Source of the DNA: Clostridiales bacterium
GTDB taxonomy: Bacteria; Bacillota; Clostridia; Lachnospirales; WQUN01
Assembly: GCA_031271275.1 (NCBI GenBank)
Contig: JAISWA010000136.1
Coordinates: 1-6,490 of the forward strand
DNA length: 6,490 nucleotides
Reading direction: 5' to 3'
Under the pieces are notes generated by a model. The model was given only the letters and a program-made list of their open reading frames with translations, was not told the origin of the DNA and made no database searches. The number at the start of each line of letters is the position of its first letter. Position 1 is the first letter of the stretch. Below are positions 1 to 6,160 of this stretch, piece after piece. The position numbers and the translations under genes are program-made.

Positions 1-1185
1 TCAGTTAATCTTTTCCGTTCCGCCGATGAACTTAATATTACCGGCGGATTCCACGGTCTTAGCCGCGAGGTCGCGCATTTCGGAATAGGACTTGTCCAGT
101 TTGCCTTGCAGGGTTTCCACCGTTTTGACGGACGCGGCGAGTTCCTTTTCCAGATACTTGACCCTGTCCTCAAGCCGGGCGATAGCGCCTTTGCGCTCCA
201 TTTCAAGCAGCTCCGACTGGTGGCTGTGCTCGCGGTTCAGCTTTTCGGTGACGGCGGCGACGGCGGATTCCCTTTCCGCGCCGATCGTTTCGGGGATTGC
301 TTCGACTTTCTCCTCCAGGGAACGTATGTATTCCACTTTGCTTTCGGCGTCCGCGAGCAGCTCGGCGGCGCGGGCTTCGCGCTTTTGCAAATCCGACTCC
401 CGGGCGGCTTTGGCGTCCGCCCACGCGTTATTTTCCTTTTCCCGGGAGCGGGTCAGGTTGTATTTGAATTCCTCTGCTTCCCGGTCGCGGTCGGTTTTCA
501 GCTTTTTCGCCTGCGCGTCATATTCCGCCTGAAGCTCCGCCTGCTTCTGGGTAAACTCATCCCGCAGTTTTTTCAAACCGGATTGGGCCGCTTCCTCTTT
601 GCCCGCTTTCTCTTTTTCGATTTCGGCAATGCGCTCGTTACCGGCTTCGATTGCCAACGCCAACTTTTGCAGTTCCTTTCCCACGCCGTATAATTCTTGA
701 AGCCGGTTGCCCTCCATTTCAATGGCGGACTGCAAATCCTTAAATTTTTGAATAAGCTCCCGGGAGAAAATATCCTGCTCCATCGACTTTTCCGCCGAAG
801 CGATTACCCGCTTCTCCGTCTTTTCCCGTTCCTGTTTCTCGGTGTTGAGCCTGCCTTTCTCCGCCGACTCGGCGCGGGCAAGCGCCGCGTTAAGCGCGTC
901 CAAAATCTCCGCCTTGGTGTTTTTTAAGGTGATTTCCGGTTCAGACATATCATTTCTCCTTAGTGTGGTAGTCATGCTTATCCCGCGGATATATTTATCC
1001 CATTCTTTCATGTCAGCGCGGATATGTTTATCCAATTCTTTCATATCGGAGCGGATTTCAGCCGTTTGACTTTCGACGCGATGGATAGATTTATCAAGCG
1101 CCGCCATAAATTCATCGACCCGCTTGTTCATATGTTCATTGGCTTTATCAATAGATGTCATAACCTCGCCGTAACGTTTTTCCAT
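1..1185 (-). CDS. Long coiled-coil protein of unknown function, possibly two joined translation units
   Basis: The open frame encodes 394 residues ending in TGA at 1-3. Residues 80-394 are almost entirely charged, Ala/Glu/Lys/Arg-rich heptad-like sequence without signal peptide, membrane segment or catalytic motif, so a cytoplasmic coiled-coil protein is the safest call. Residue 80 begins MSEPEITLKNTKAEILDAL, which looks like a natural N-terminus and has its own good ribosome binding site (956-961), giving a 315-residue product (1-948). Residues 1-79 are a different kind of helix with 11-residue repeats (DMKELDKHIR, DMKEWDKYIR); this resembles the coil that precedes the nuclease domain in DUF3782-type proteins, a resemblance from memory only. 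The outer ATG at 1183-1185 has GAGGAG only 3 bases upstream. Both starts are possible; I favour 948 for the main product. A promoter candidate lies at 1261-1289. Function unknown. Confidence 0.8.
   Translation of the reverse strand: MEKRYGEVMTSIDKANEHMNKRVDEFMAALDKSIHRVESQTAEIRSDMKELDKHIRADMKEWDKYIRGISMTTTLRRNDMSEPEITLKNTKAEILDALNAALARAESAEKGRLNTEKQEREKTEKRVIASAEKSMEQDIFSRELIQKFKDLQSAIEMEGNRLQELYGVGKELQKLALAIEAGNERIAEIEKEKAGKEEAAQSGLKKLRDEFTQKQAELQAEYDAQAKKLKTDRDREAEEFKYNLTRSREKENNAWADAKAARESDLQKREARAAELLADAESKVEYIRSLEEKVEAIPETIGAERESAVAAVTEKLNREHSHQSELLEMERKGAIARLEDRVKYLEKELAASVKTVETLQGKLDKSYSEMRDLAAKTVESAGNIKFIGGTEKIN
956..961 (-). promoter_or_regulatory. Internal ribosome binding site AAGGAG for the start at 948
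   Basis: On the minus strand AAGGAG sits 7 bases before the ATG at 946-948, an optimal spacing. Read as codons of the longer frame it falls in the residues TTTLRRND, which look like translated intergenic sequence rather than protein. It therefore argues for a separate initiation at 948. Confidence 0.7.
985..1050 (-). repeat. 33-bp tandem repeat, two copies plus a 6-base remnant, coding for 11-residue coil repeats
   Basis: Copies at 985-1017 and 1018-1050 match at 28 of 33 bases by eye; a third unit starts in the same register at 1051 but only its first six bases (gcggat) match. On the coding strand the copies give ADMKEWDKYIR and SDMKELDKHIR. The 11-residue period fits a hendecad coiled coil that grew by in-frame duplication. 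Confidence 0.8.
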
Positions 1186-1260
1186 CCGCTCCTCAGACAG
1201 GTTTATTATTCTCTTGATTCTCCAAAATAAAGCACCCCTGTCAAAATTTAGCGCAGCGCA

Positions 1261-1289
1261 ATTATAGAAGAATTATGTCGAAGGGGCAA
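1261..1289 (-). promoter_or_regulatory. Sigma-A-type promoter candidate for the coiled-coil gene
   Basis: On the minus strand TTGCCC (1284-1289) is followed after 17 bases by a perfect TATAAT (1261-1266). It begins just after the metY stop codon and lies about 75 bases before the outer ATG of the coiled-coil gene. I see no terminator between metY and this gene, so read-through from metY is also possible. Confidence 0.55.
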
Positions 1290-1290
1290 T

Positions 1291-2553
1291 TTATATTTCC
1301 CTTAACGCCTGCGCTATATCCTCCAAAATATCCTCCACGTTCTCAAGCCCTACCGAGAACCGTATCTGCGCGTCGCTGATTCCGGCTGCCTTAAGCTGCC
1401 CGGAAGTCAGCTGCCGGTGCGTGGCGCTTGCCGGGTGAAGCACGCAGGTGCGGATGTCGCACACATGCACCTCGTTGGAAGCGAGCTTTAGGCTGTCCAT
1501 AAACTTTACGGCGTTCGCCTTGCCGCCCTTTACAAAAATGGTGATGATTCCGCTTGGCCCGCTCAGGTATTTCCGCGCGAGGGCGTAGTTCGCGCCGTCT
1601 TTCAAGCCCGGATACACCACGGCGTCGATTTTGTCGCTCGCGGCGAAATATTCCGCCACAATTTGCGCGTTCTCGCAGTATTGCTTCATCCGTACAGGCA
1701 GGGTTTCAAGCCCGAGGTTAAGCAGGAAAGCCGAATGCGCCGAGGGGTACGCGCCGAAATCCCGCATCAGCTGCATACGCGCTTTTAGGATATACGCGAG
1801 CTTGCCGTAGGTTCCCGTGTAGGAAATCCCGTGGTAGGATTCGTCCGGCTCGGTGAAGTCGGGGAAGTTGCCGTTTGCCCAGTCGAATTTGCCGGAATCC
1901 ACAATCACGCCGCCCACTTGCAGCGCGTGGCCGTCCATATATTTGGAAGTGGAATGCACGACGACGTCCGCGCCAAACTCGATGGGTCTGCACAGTATGG
2001 GGGTGGCGAAAGTATTGTCCACGATAAGGGGAACGCCTTTCTCGTGGGCGGCGGCGGCGAATTTTTCAATATCGAGCACGGAAAGCTGAGGGTTGGCGAG
2101 CGTCTCGCCGAACACCGCCTTGGTATTGGGCTTAAACGCTTTTAAGATATCGCCCTTGGATGCCGACGGGTCTGCGAATATACATTCAATGCCCATTTTT
2201 TTAAGGGTAAACGCGAATAAATTCATCGTGCCGCCGTAAATATGCGTGGTGCTGATGAAGCTGTCGCCGCATTTAAGCACGTTAAGCAGCGAGAGCAGCG
2301 TTGCCGCCTGCCCCGAGGACGTACACATGGCGGCTGCCCCGCTTTCGAGCGCCGCGATTTTTTCCTCCACCGCCATCACCGTCGGGTTGGCGAAGCGCGA
2401 GTAAATCAGCGCTTTCGTGGGGTCGTCGAAGACCGCGCCGATATCTTCCGTGGAGTCGAACACGTAGGTGGTGCTCTGTACGATGGGCATTACCCGCGGT
2501 TCGGTGTTTTTAGGCGCGTACCCGGAATGCAGGCACTTTGTTTCGATTTTCAT
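1291..2553 (-). CDS. metY: O-acetylhomoserine sulfhydrylase (O-acetylhomoserine aminocarboxypropyltransferase)
   Basis: This 420-residue protein belongs to the Cys/Met-metabolism PLP enzyme family, of full family length. It would make homocysteine (or methionine with methanethiol) from O-acetylhomoserine and sulfide in the cytoplasm. Visible features are the phosphate-binding YSR at 51-53, the substrate/cofactor-stacking Tyr106 in THIYGGT, Asp179 in VDNTFATP, which holds the pyridine nitrogen, the PLP lysine Lys204 in STSKYMDGHA, and the C-terminal HPASATHRQL and IRFSVGLE segments. The segment around 231-242 (PDFTEPDESYHG) is characteristic of sulfhydrylases and separates it from cystathionine synthase/lyase. 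ATG at 2551-2553 has only a modest AAGGG 9 bases upstream. It is divergent from the PHP gene; I see no S-box or T-box leader in the 107-base gap. Exact thiol donor is inferred from the family. Confidence 0.94.
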   Translation of the reverse strand: MKIETKCLHSGYAPKNTEPRVMPIVQSTTYVFDSTEDIGAVFDDPTKALIYSRFANPTVMAVEEKIAALESGAAAMCTSSGQAATLLSLLNVLKCGDSFISTTHIYGGTMNLFAFTLKKMGIECIFADPSASKGDILKAFKPNTKAVFGETLANPQLSVLDIEKFAAAAHEKGVPLIVDNTFATPILCRPIEFGADVVVHSTSKYMDGHALQVGGVIVDSGKFDWANGNFPDFTEPDESYHGISYTGTYGKLAYILKARMQLMRDFGAYPSAHSAFLLNLGLETLPVRMKQYCENAQIVAEYFAASDKIDAVVYPGLKDGANYALARKYLSGPSGIITIFVKGGKANAVKFMDSLKLASNEVHVCDIRTCVLHPASATHRQLTSGQLKAAGISDAQIRFSVGLENVEDILEDIAQALREI

Positions 2554-2585
2554 AAAACCAATCCCTTCAATTTTAGGCGCGGCGC

Positions 2586-2615
2586 TTCGCGCACAGCGTG
2601 CGGCTGTAGTATAAT
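2586..2615 (+). promoter_or_regulatory. Promoter candidate for the PHP-domain gene
   Basis: A perfect TATAAT at 2610-2615 lies 45 bases before the ATG at 2661. The best -35 is weak: TTCGCG at 2586-2591 with an 18-base spacer. The spacer holds the inverted repeat at 2590-2602. I could not find an equally good promoter for the divergent metY; TAAAAT close to its start lacks a -35. Confidence 0.4.
2590..2602. repeat. Short inverted repeat CGCAC-AGC-GTGCG between metY and the PHP gene
   Basis: Perfect 5-base arms with a 3-base centre, sitting between the candidate -35 and -10 of the PHP gene. It could be a repressor site, but an arm of 5 GC-rich bases can arise by chance. Confidence 0.35.
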
Positions 2616-2660
2616 TTTGCAGCTTCGTTTTATTTTAAACGGAATATACCGGAGGTTGCA

Positions 2661-3347
2661 ATGAAATTTTTATACGAAACGCACATGCACACCGCGGAGG
2701 TAAGCGCGTGCGCCGGAAGCGCCGCCGCCGAACAGGCGCGCGCCTACAGTGAGCGCGGTTACGCGGGCGTGATTGTCACGGACCATTTCGTGAACGGGAA
2801 CACGACGGTTCACCAAAAACTGCCGTGGGAAAAGAAAATGAAGCTTTTTTATTCCGGCTACGCCGCCGTCAAAAAGGAAGGCGAAAAGCGCGGGCTCGAC
2901 GTTTTCTTCGGTTGGGAGTTTACGATAAGGGGTTCGGATTTTTTAACCTACGGGCTGGATTTTGAGTTTTTATTAAAGCACCCGGGTCTTGATAAGCTCG
3001 GGATAGAAGCGTACAGCGCGATTGTCCGCGAAAGCGGCGGTTATATCGCGCAGGCGCACCCCTACCGCGAAGCGTGGTGGATACCCGAGCCGTCCCCGGC
3101 TGATCCCGGGCTGTTGGACGGGGTAGAGGTCTACAACGCGTCCATGCCCGGCGAGGTAAATGAAAAAGCCCGGCTGTTCGCGGAGACGCACGGGCTTCCG
3201 CGGCAGGCGGGCAGTGATTCGCACAGCGCAAATTTGGGTTTCGCCAGCGGCGTCGCGCTTACGAAAAGGGCGGAAAGTATTTTGGATATTATTCACGGGA
3301 TAAAGGGCGGGGAAGCGGAGCTGATACTGCCGCGACCGTTTGACTGA
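2661..3347 (+). CDS. PHP-domain metal-dependent phosphoesterase, substrate unknown
   Basis: The 228-residue product carries the ordered metal-binding motifs of the PHP (polymerase and histidinol phosphatase) superfamily: His8-x-His10 in ETHMHT, Asp41-His42 in VTDHF, Glu86 in GWEF, His133 in AHPYR, and Asp186-x-His188 in GSDSHS. All expected ligands are present, so it should be an active hydrolase of a phosphate ester in the cytoplasm using two or three divalent metals. It is a single-domain protein, shorter than typical HisK-type histidinol phosphatases, and no his, polymerase or nucleotide gene adjoins it, so no substrate can be assigned. ATG at 2661 is preceded by GGAGG (2651-2655) at 5 bases. 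It is transcribed alone, divergent from metY and convergent with feoB, whose stop is 15 bases beyond its own. Substrate assignment as histidinol phosphate would be a guess. Confidence 0.9.
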   Translation: MKFLYETHMHTAEVSACAGSAAAEQARAYSERGYAGVIVTDHFVNGNTTVHQKLPWEKKMKLFYSGYAAVKKEGEKRGLDVFFGWEFTIRGSDFLTYGLDFEFLLKHPGLDKLGIEAYSAIVRESGGYIAQAHPYREAWWIPEPSPADPGLLDGVEVYNASMPGEVNEKARLFAETHGLPRQAGSDSHSANLGFASGVALTKRAESILDIIHGIKGGEAELILPRPFD

Positions 3348-3362
3348 ACCGGCTCCAAACCC

Positions 3363-5366
3363 TCAAATAAAAATTTCAGTCAGGTTATACACCGCGAACG
3401 CCGCAACCCACGCCACCGCCATTTGGTACGCCACCACCAACGCCGCGCCTTTTACGCTCCCCAGTTCCTTGCGCACGGTTGCCACCGCCGCCACGCAGGG
3501 GGTGTACAGCAGCGTAAACGTCAGGAAGCTGAACGCCGCCGCCGGGGAAAATATTTGCCCGAGGCTGCCGCCCAGTTCTGCCGCGCCCGCGTCCATGAGC
3601 ACCGCGAGGGAGCCTATTACCGCTTCCTTCGCCATAAACCCGGTAATCAGCGAGGTGGAAACCCGCCAGTCGGCGAAGCCCACCGGCGCGAGCAGTACGC
3701 TGACGGACCGCCCTATGGCGGCGAGTATGCTGTCCGCGCTGTCCGTCACCACATTAAACCGCGCGTCAAAAGTTTGCAGGAACCAGATGACCACCGTGGC
3801 GGCAAAAATAATCGTAAACGCGCGTATGATAAAATCCTTCGCCTTATCCCACATCAGCAGCAGCACCGTCTTGACGGAAGGGAACCGGTAATTGGGCAAC
3901 TCCATCACAAAGGGAACGGGCGCGCCTTTAAAAACGGTTTTGTTCAGGACGAACGCGGTAAGCACCCCCAGTAAAATCCCCGTCACGTAAAGCCCGGTCA
4001 TCACAAGCGCCTGATATTTGGGGAAAAACGCGGCGGTAAACAGCGCGTAAATGGGCAGCTTCGCGCTGCAGCTCATAAACGGCGTAAGCATGATGGTCAT
4101 TTTTTTATCCCGCGCGCTTGCGAGGGTGCGGGTCGCCATTACGGCGGGTACGGTGCAGCCGAAACCCATCAGCATCGGGACGAAGCTGCGGCCCGAAAGC
4201 CCGATTTTCCTGAGCGGTTTGTCCATCACATACGCCACCCGCGCCATGTAGCCGCTGTCCTCGAGCATGGACATAAAGAAGAACAGCGTCACGATAATCG
4301 GAACAAACCCCAACACCGACGCCACGCCCGCATACGCGCCGTCCATAATCAGCGAGCGGATGACCGGGTTAAGCCCGTAAGCCGTAAGCCCCGAATCAAT
4401 CAGCCCGCCCGCCGCGTCCAGACCGAGCACCAACAGGTCGCTTAAACGCTGCCCGATCACCCCGAAGGTCAGCCAGAAAACGAGCAGCATAATCCCGAGG
4501 AACGCCGGTATCGCCCAAAACTTCCCCGTAAGTACGGTGTCGAGCCGTATGCTGCGCTTGTATTCCCGGCTTTCGCCCATATGCTTCACGCATTTGCGGG
4601 AAACTTCTTCTATAAACTGATACCGCATGTCCGCCATCGCGGCTTCGCGGTCGGTTTCCAGGCTGATTTCCATTTCCTTGACCGCGTGGTCAATCATGTC
4701 GCGCTCGTTTTCGTTCAAGTTCAGCAATTCCGTTAAGGGCCCGTCGCCCTCCACCAGTCTGGTCGCCGCGAAACGCACGGGAACCCCCGCGTCCTGCGCG
4801 TGGTCCTCAATCATGTGCGCCACCGCGTGTATCGCCCGGTGCACCGGCCCCGCGCAAAAATCTATCCGCTGCGGCCTGCGGCGGAGCTTCGCCGTTTCCG
4901 TCGCCTTTTCCGTCAGTTCGCCGATACCCATCCGCTTTACGGCGGAAATGGGCACCACCGGAACGCCGAGGGATTCCTCCAGAAGCGGAATGTCGATGCT
5001 CCCGTTGTTCGCCTGCACCTCGTCCATCATGTTAAGCGCGACGGTCATCGGTATCTGCAGTTCGATAAGCTGCAGGGTAAGGTACAGGTTGCGCTCGATG
5101 TTCGTCGCGTCGATGATGTTGACGATCCCGTCGGGGTTTTTGCGCAGCAGGAAATCCCGCGTCACCATCTCCTCGTCGGTGTAGGGGGAAAGGGAATAAA
5201 TGCCCGGAAGGTCCACGATTGAAACCTGTTTTTGACCGGTGATTTCACCGGTTTTCTGCTCGACGGTAACGCCGGGGAAGTTCCCCACGCGCTGATTGGA
5301 GCCGGTCAGTTGGTTGAACAGCGTCGTCTTGCCGCAGTTTTGGTTGCCCGCCAACGCCAAAGTCAT
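3363..5366 (-). CDS. feoB: Ferrous iron transport protein B (FeoB)
   Basis: The 667-residue inner-membrane Fe(II) transporter has an N-terminal G domain followed by a polytopic membrane domain. G motifs visible: G1 GNQNCGKT at 7-14, G2 Thr34 in PGVTVE, G3 DLPG at 52-55, G4 NMMD at 112-115, and G5 SAVK around 141-144. A helical cytosolic linker follows, then hydrophobic segments from about residue 285 to the end. The two Gate regions carry GFGCTVP (Cys404) and SCSAKLP (Cys433), and Cys624 in YTPCVAA is also family-typical. It is somewhat shorter than the roughly 770-residue E. coli protein, normal for Firmicutes. Its ATG overlaps the feoA stop as ATGA; AGGAGG (5377-5382) lies inside feoA, 10 bases upstream. 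No feoC follows. The usual G1 proline is Gln9 here. The gene is intact. Confidence 0.98.
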   Translation of the reverse strand: MTLALAGNQNCGKTTLFNQLTGSNQRVGNFPGVTVEQKTGEITGQKQVSIVDLPGIYSLSPYTDEEMVTRDFLLRKNPDGIVNIIDATNIERNLYLTLQLIELQIPMTVALNMMDEVQANNGSIDIPLLEESLGVPVVPISAVKRMGIGELTEKATETAKLRRRPQRIDFCAGPVHRAIHAVAHMIEDHAQDAGVPVRFAATRLVEGDGPLTELLNLNENERDMIDHAVKEMEISLETDREAAMADMRYQFIEEVSRKCVKHMGESREYKRSIRLDTVLTGKFWAIPAFLGIMLLVFWLTFGVIGQRLSDLLVLGLDAAGGLIDSGLTAYGLNPVIRSLIMDGAYAGVASVLGFVPIIVTLFFFMSMLEDSGYMARVAYVMDKPLRKIGLSGRSFVPMLMGFGCTVPAVMATRTLASARDKKMTIMLTPFMSCSAKLPIYALFTAAFFPKYQALVMTGLYVTGILLGVLTAFVLNKTVFKGAPVPFVMELPNYRFPSVKTVLLLMWDKAKDFIIRAFTIIFAATVVIWFLQTFDARFNVVTDSADSILAAIGRSVSVLLAPVGFADWRVSTSLITGFMAKEAVIGSLAVLMDAGAAELGGSLGQIFSPAAAFSFLTFTLLYTPCVAAVATVRKELGSVKGAALVVAYQMAVAWVAAFAVYNLTEIFI

Positions 5367-5596
5367 TCCGCCGCCACCTCCTCTACGGTGATTTTTTCCG
5401 CGTCGTCAAGCCTAAGCGTCAGCACGTACCCCCGCAGCAGCAGCTCGACGGGGTCGCCGAGGGGCGCCGCCTTGCGGACTTTGATGACCGTGCGCGGGGT
5501 GATGCCCATTTCAAGCAGCCGGTGGCGCAAAACTTTTTCCCCGCCCACGGATAAAACCCGCCCGCTGCTGCCTATCGGAAGATTGCGAAGTGTCAT
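5363..5596 (-). CDS. feoA: Ferrous iron transport protein A (FeoA)
   Basis: A 77-residue cytosolic SH3-like protein of normal family length that supports FeoB-dependent Fe(II) uptake. Family-typical stretches are RLLEMGITP near residues 26-34, APLGDPVEL near 44-52, and the closing LRGYVLTLRLDDAEKI. The ATG at 5594-5596 has GGAGGT (5601-5606) 4 bases upstream, a strong site. The last codon region overlaps feoB by 4 bases (ATGA), so the two are translationally coupled. The SH3-like fold is related to the C-terminal domain of full-length DtxR proteins, which the neighbouring repressor lacks. Expression is probably controlled from the region 5637-5706. No unusual features within the gene. Confidence 0.96.
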   Translation of the reverse strand: MTLRNLPIGSSGRVLSVGGEKVLRHRLLEMGITPRTVIKVRKAAPLGDPVELLLRGYVLTLRLDDAEKITVEEVAAE

Positions 5597-5636
5597 GAAT
5601 ACCTCCGGAAAACGGATATAAATATAATTTGCAAAA

Positions 5637-5667
5637 CGCGTTTGAAATAAACTACGCCTTCAACGCG
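5637..5667 (-). promoter_or_regulatory. Leader hairpin upstream of feoA, attenuator-like
   Basis: CGCGTTTGAA (5637-5646) and TTCAACGCG (5659-5667) pair over 9 bases with one bulged base, around a 12-base loop. On the minus strand, the direction of feoA, the hairpin is followed at once by TTTT (5633-5636) and an AT-rich run. It lies between the proposed promoter and the feoA ribosome binding site. It could be a weak attenuator, a 5-prime stabilising hairpin, or a protein-binding site. Confidence 0.5.
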
Positions 5668-5677
5668 CCGCCGCATT

Positions 5678-5706
5678 AAGTTAGCGCAGACTAACCGATT
5701 TGTCAA
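5678..5706 (-). promoter_or_regulatory. Promoter candidate for feoAB
   Basis: On the minus strand a perfect -35 TTGACA (5701-5706) is followed after 17 bases by TAACTT (5678-5683), a weak -10. The start point would be near 5671, giving a leader of about 75 bases. The inverted repeat at 5680-5695 lies in the spacer and -10. A second AT-rich -10-like element (TATATT, 5621-5626) nearer feoA lacks a good -35. Confidence 0.45.
5680..5695. promoter_or_regulatory. Probable repressor operator GTTAG-N6-CTAAC
   Basis: A perfect 5-base inverted repeat with a 6-base centre. The half-site resembles the GTTAG/CTAAC halves known for DtxR/IdeR operators, but the spacing is wider than the classical 19-base box. 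It lies within the feoAB promoter candidate and five bases upstream of the -35 of the divergent repressor gene, so one bound repressor could act on both. Binding by the adjacent DtxR-like protein is inference. Confidence 0.5.
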
Positions 5707-5728
5707 GCGCATTATTTTTTGGTATAAA
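5700..5728 (+). promoter_or_regulatory. Promoter of the DtxR-like regulator gene
   Basis: TTGTCA (5700-5705), a 17-base spacer, then TATAAA (5723-5728). The start point would be near 5735, about 22 bases before the TTG start codon at 5757. Its -35 overlaps the minus-strand TTGACA of the feoAB candidate. Confidence 0.65.
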
Positions 5729-5743
5729 ATTATATAAATTTTC

Positions 5744-5751
5744 GGGGGTGA
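5744..5751 (+). promoter_or_regulatory. Ribosome binding site GGGGGTGA that fixes the regulator start at TTG 5757
   Basis: GGGGG with GGTGA matches the 3-prime end of 16S rRNA reasonably well and lies about 8 bases before TTG 5757-5759. The upstream in-frame TTG at 5700 falls inside the promoter -35 and cannot be the start of this transcript. Confidence 0.65.
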
Positions 5752-5756
5752 GGTTT

Positions 5757-6152
5757 TTGAAAATTCAGGAGTCGGCGGAAAATTATCTCGAGACGATTTT
5801 AATGCTCAGCCGCAACAACACGCCGGTGCGCTCCATCGATATCGTCAACGAACTGGACTTTACCAAGCCGAGCGTCAGCGTCGCCATGAAAAACCTGCGC
5901 TCCGACGGCTATGTCACCGTGGACGACGACGGTTATATAACGCTAACCGAAAGCGGACGCGCGATTGCCGAAAGCATGTACGAGCGGCATGTGCTGATTT
6001 CCGACTGGCTTATTTTTTTGGGCGTGGATAAAAAAACAGCCGTGAACGACGCCTGCCGTATCGAGCATGTGATAAGCGAGGACAGCTTCAAGGCTATTAA
6101 AGGGCATATTGAGAATTGGAAGCGGGAGGTTTACGCGAAGCGGAATGCTTGA
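5757..6152 (+). CDS. Short DtxR/IdeR-family metal-dependent transcriptional repressor
   Basis: The 131-residue protein starts MKIQESAENYLETIL, the typical family N-terminus. A winged helix-turn-helix spans about residues 20-65 (recognition region TKPSVSVAMKNL, wing YVTVDDDGYITL), followed by a dimerisation/metal-binding region to about 125. Aligned by eye with B. subtilis MntR and C. diphtheriae DtxR, the ligand positions are Asn9 (MntR Asp8, DtxR Met10), Glu12, His78, Cys100 (MntR Glu99, DtxR Cys102), Glu103 and His104. Cys at that position is the DtxR/IdeR type, favouring Fe(II) over Mn(II). The C-terminal SH3-like domain of full-length DtxR is absent. It is divergent from feoAB with an operator-like repeat between, so it probably represses feoAB, and perhaps itself, when iron is plentiful. 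A Mn sensor remains possible. Transcription ends at the hairpin after the stop. Confidence 0.92.
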   Translation: MKIQESAENYLETILMLSRNNTPVRSIDIVNELDFTKPSVSVAMKNLRSDGYVTVDDDGYITLTESGRAIAESMYERHVLISDWLIFLGVDKKTAVNDACRIEHVISEDSFKAIKGHIENWKREVYAKRNA

Positions 6153-6160
6153 CTCCGCTG

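Noticed and set aside
106..693. Long plus-strand open frames opposite the coiled-coil gene (about 146 and 195 codons)
   Set aside because: They are composition shadows of the Glu/Lys/Ala-rich minus-strand gene, have no ribosome binding site, and show no recognisable family.
1216..1244. Second promoter for the coiled-coil gene using the perfect TTGACA at 1239-1244 on the minus strand
   Set aside because: At 17 bases spacing the -10 would be AGAATC, which hardly matches TATAAT, and no better hexamer occurs at 16-18 bases.
2554..2660. SAM riboswitch or T-box leader for metY
   Set aside because: The gap is only 107 bases and I see no S-box core, T-box sequence or terminator/antiterminator arrangement on the metY strand.
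3341..3382. Inverted repeat TGACTGAA / TTCAGTCA across the two convergent stops, as a bidirectional terminator for the PHP gene and feoB
   Set aside because: The arms are 8 bases but the loop is 26 bases, the stem is AT-balanced, and no T-run follows on either strand.
3340..3974. Two plus-strand frames of 183 codons opposite feoB
   Set aside because: The minus-strand FeoB sequence is fully conserved across this stretch; the opposite frames are low-complexity and lack initiation signals.
5700..5756. Longer start of the regulator at TTG 5700, adding 19 residues
   Set aside because: That TTG lies in the -35 box of the promoter, has no ribosome binding site, and the extra residues do not fit the family N-terminus, which begins at the TTG at 5757.
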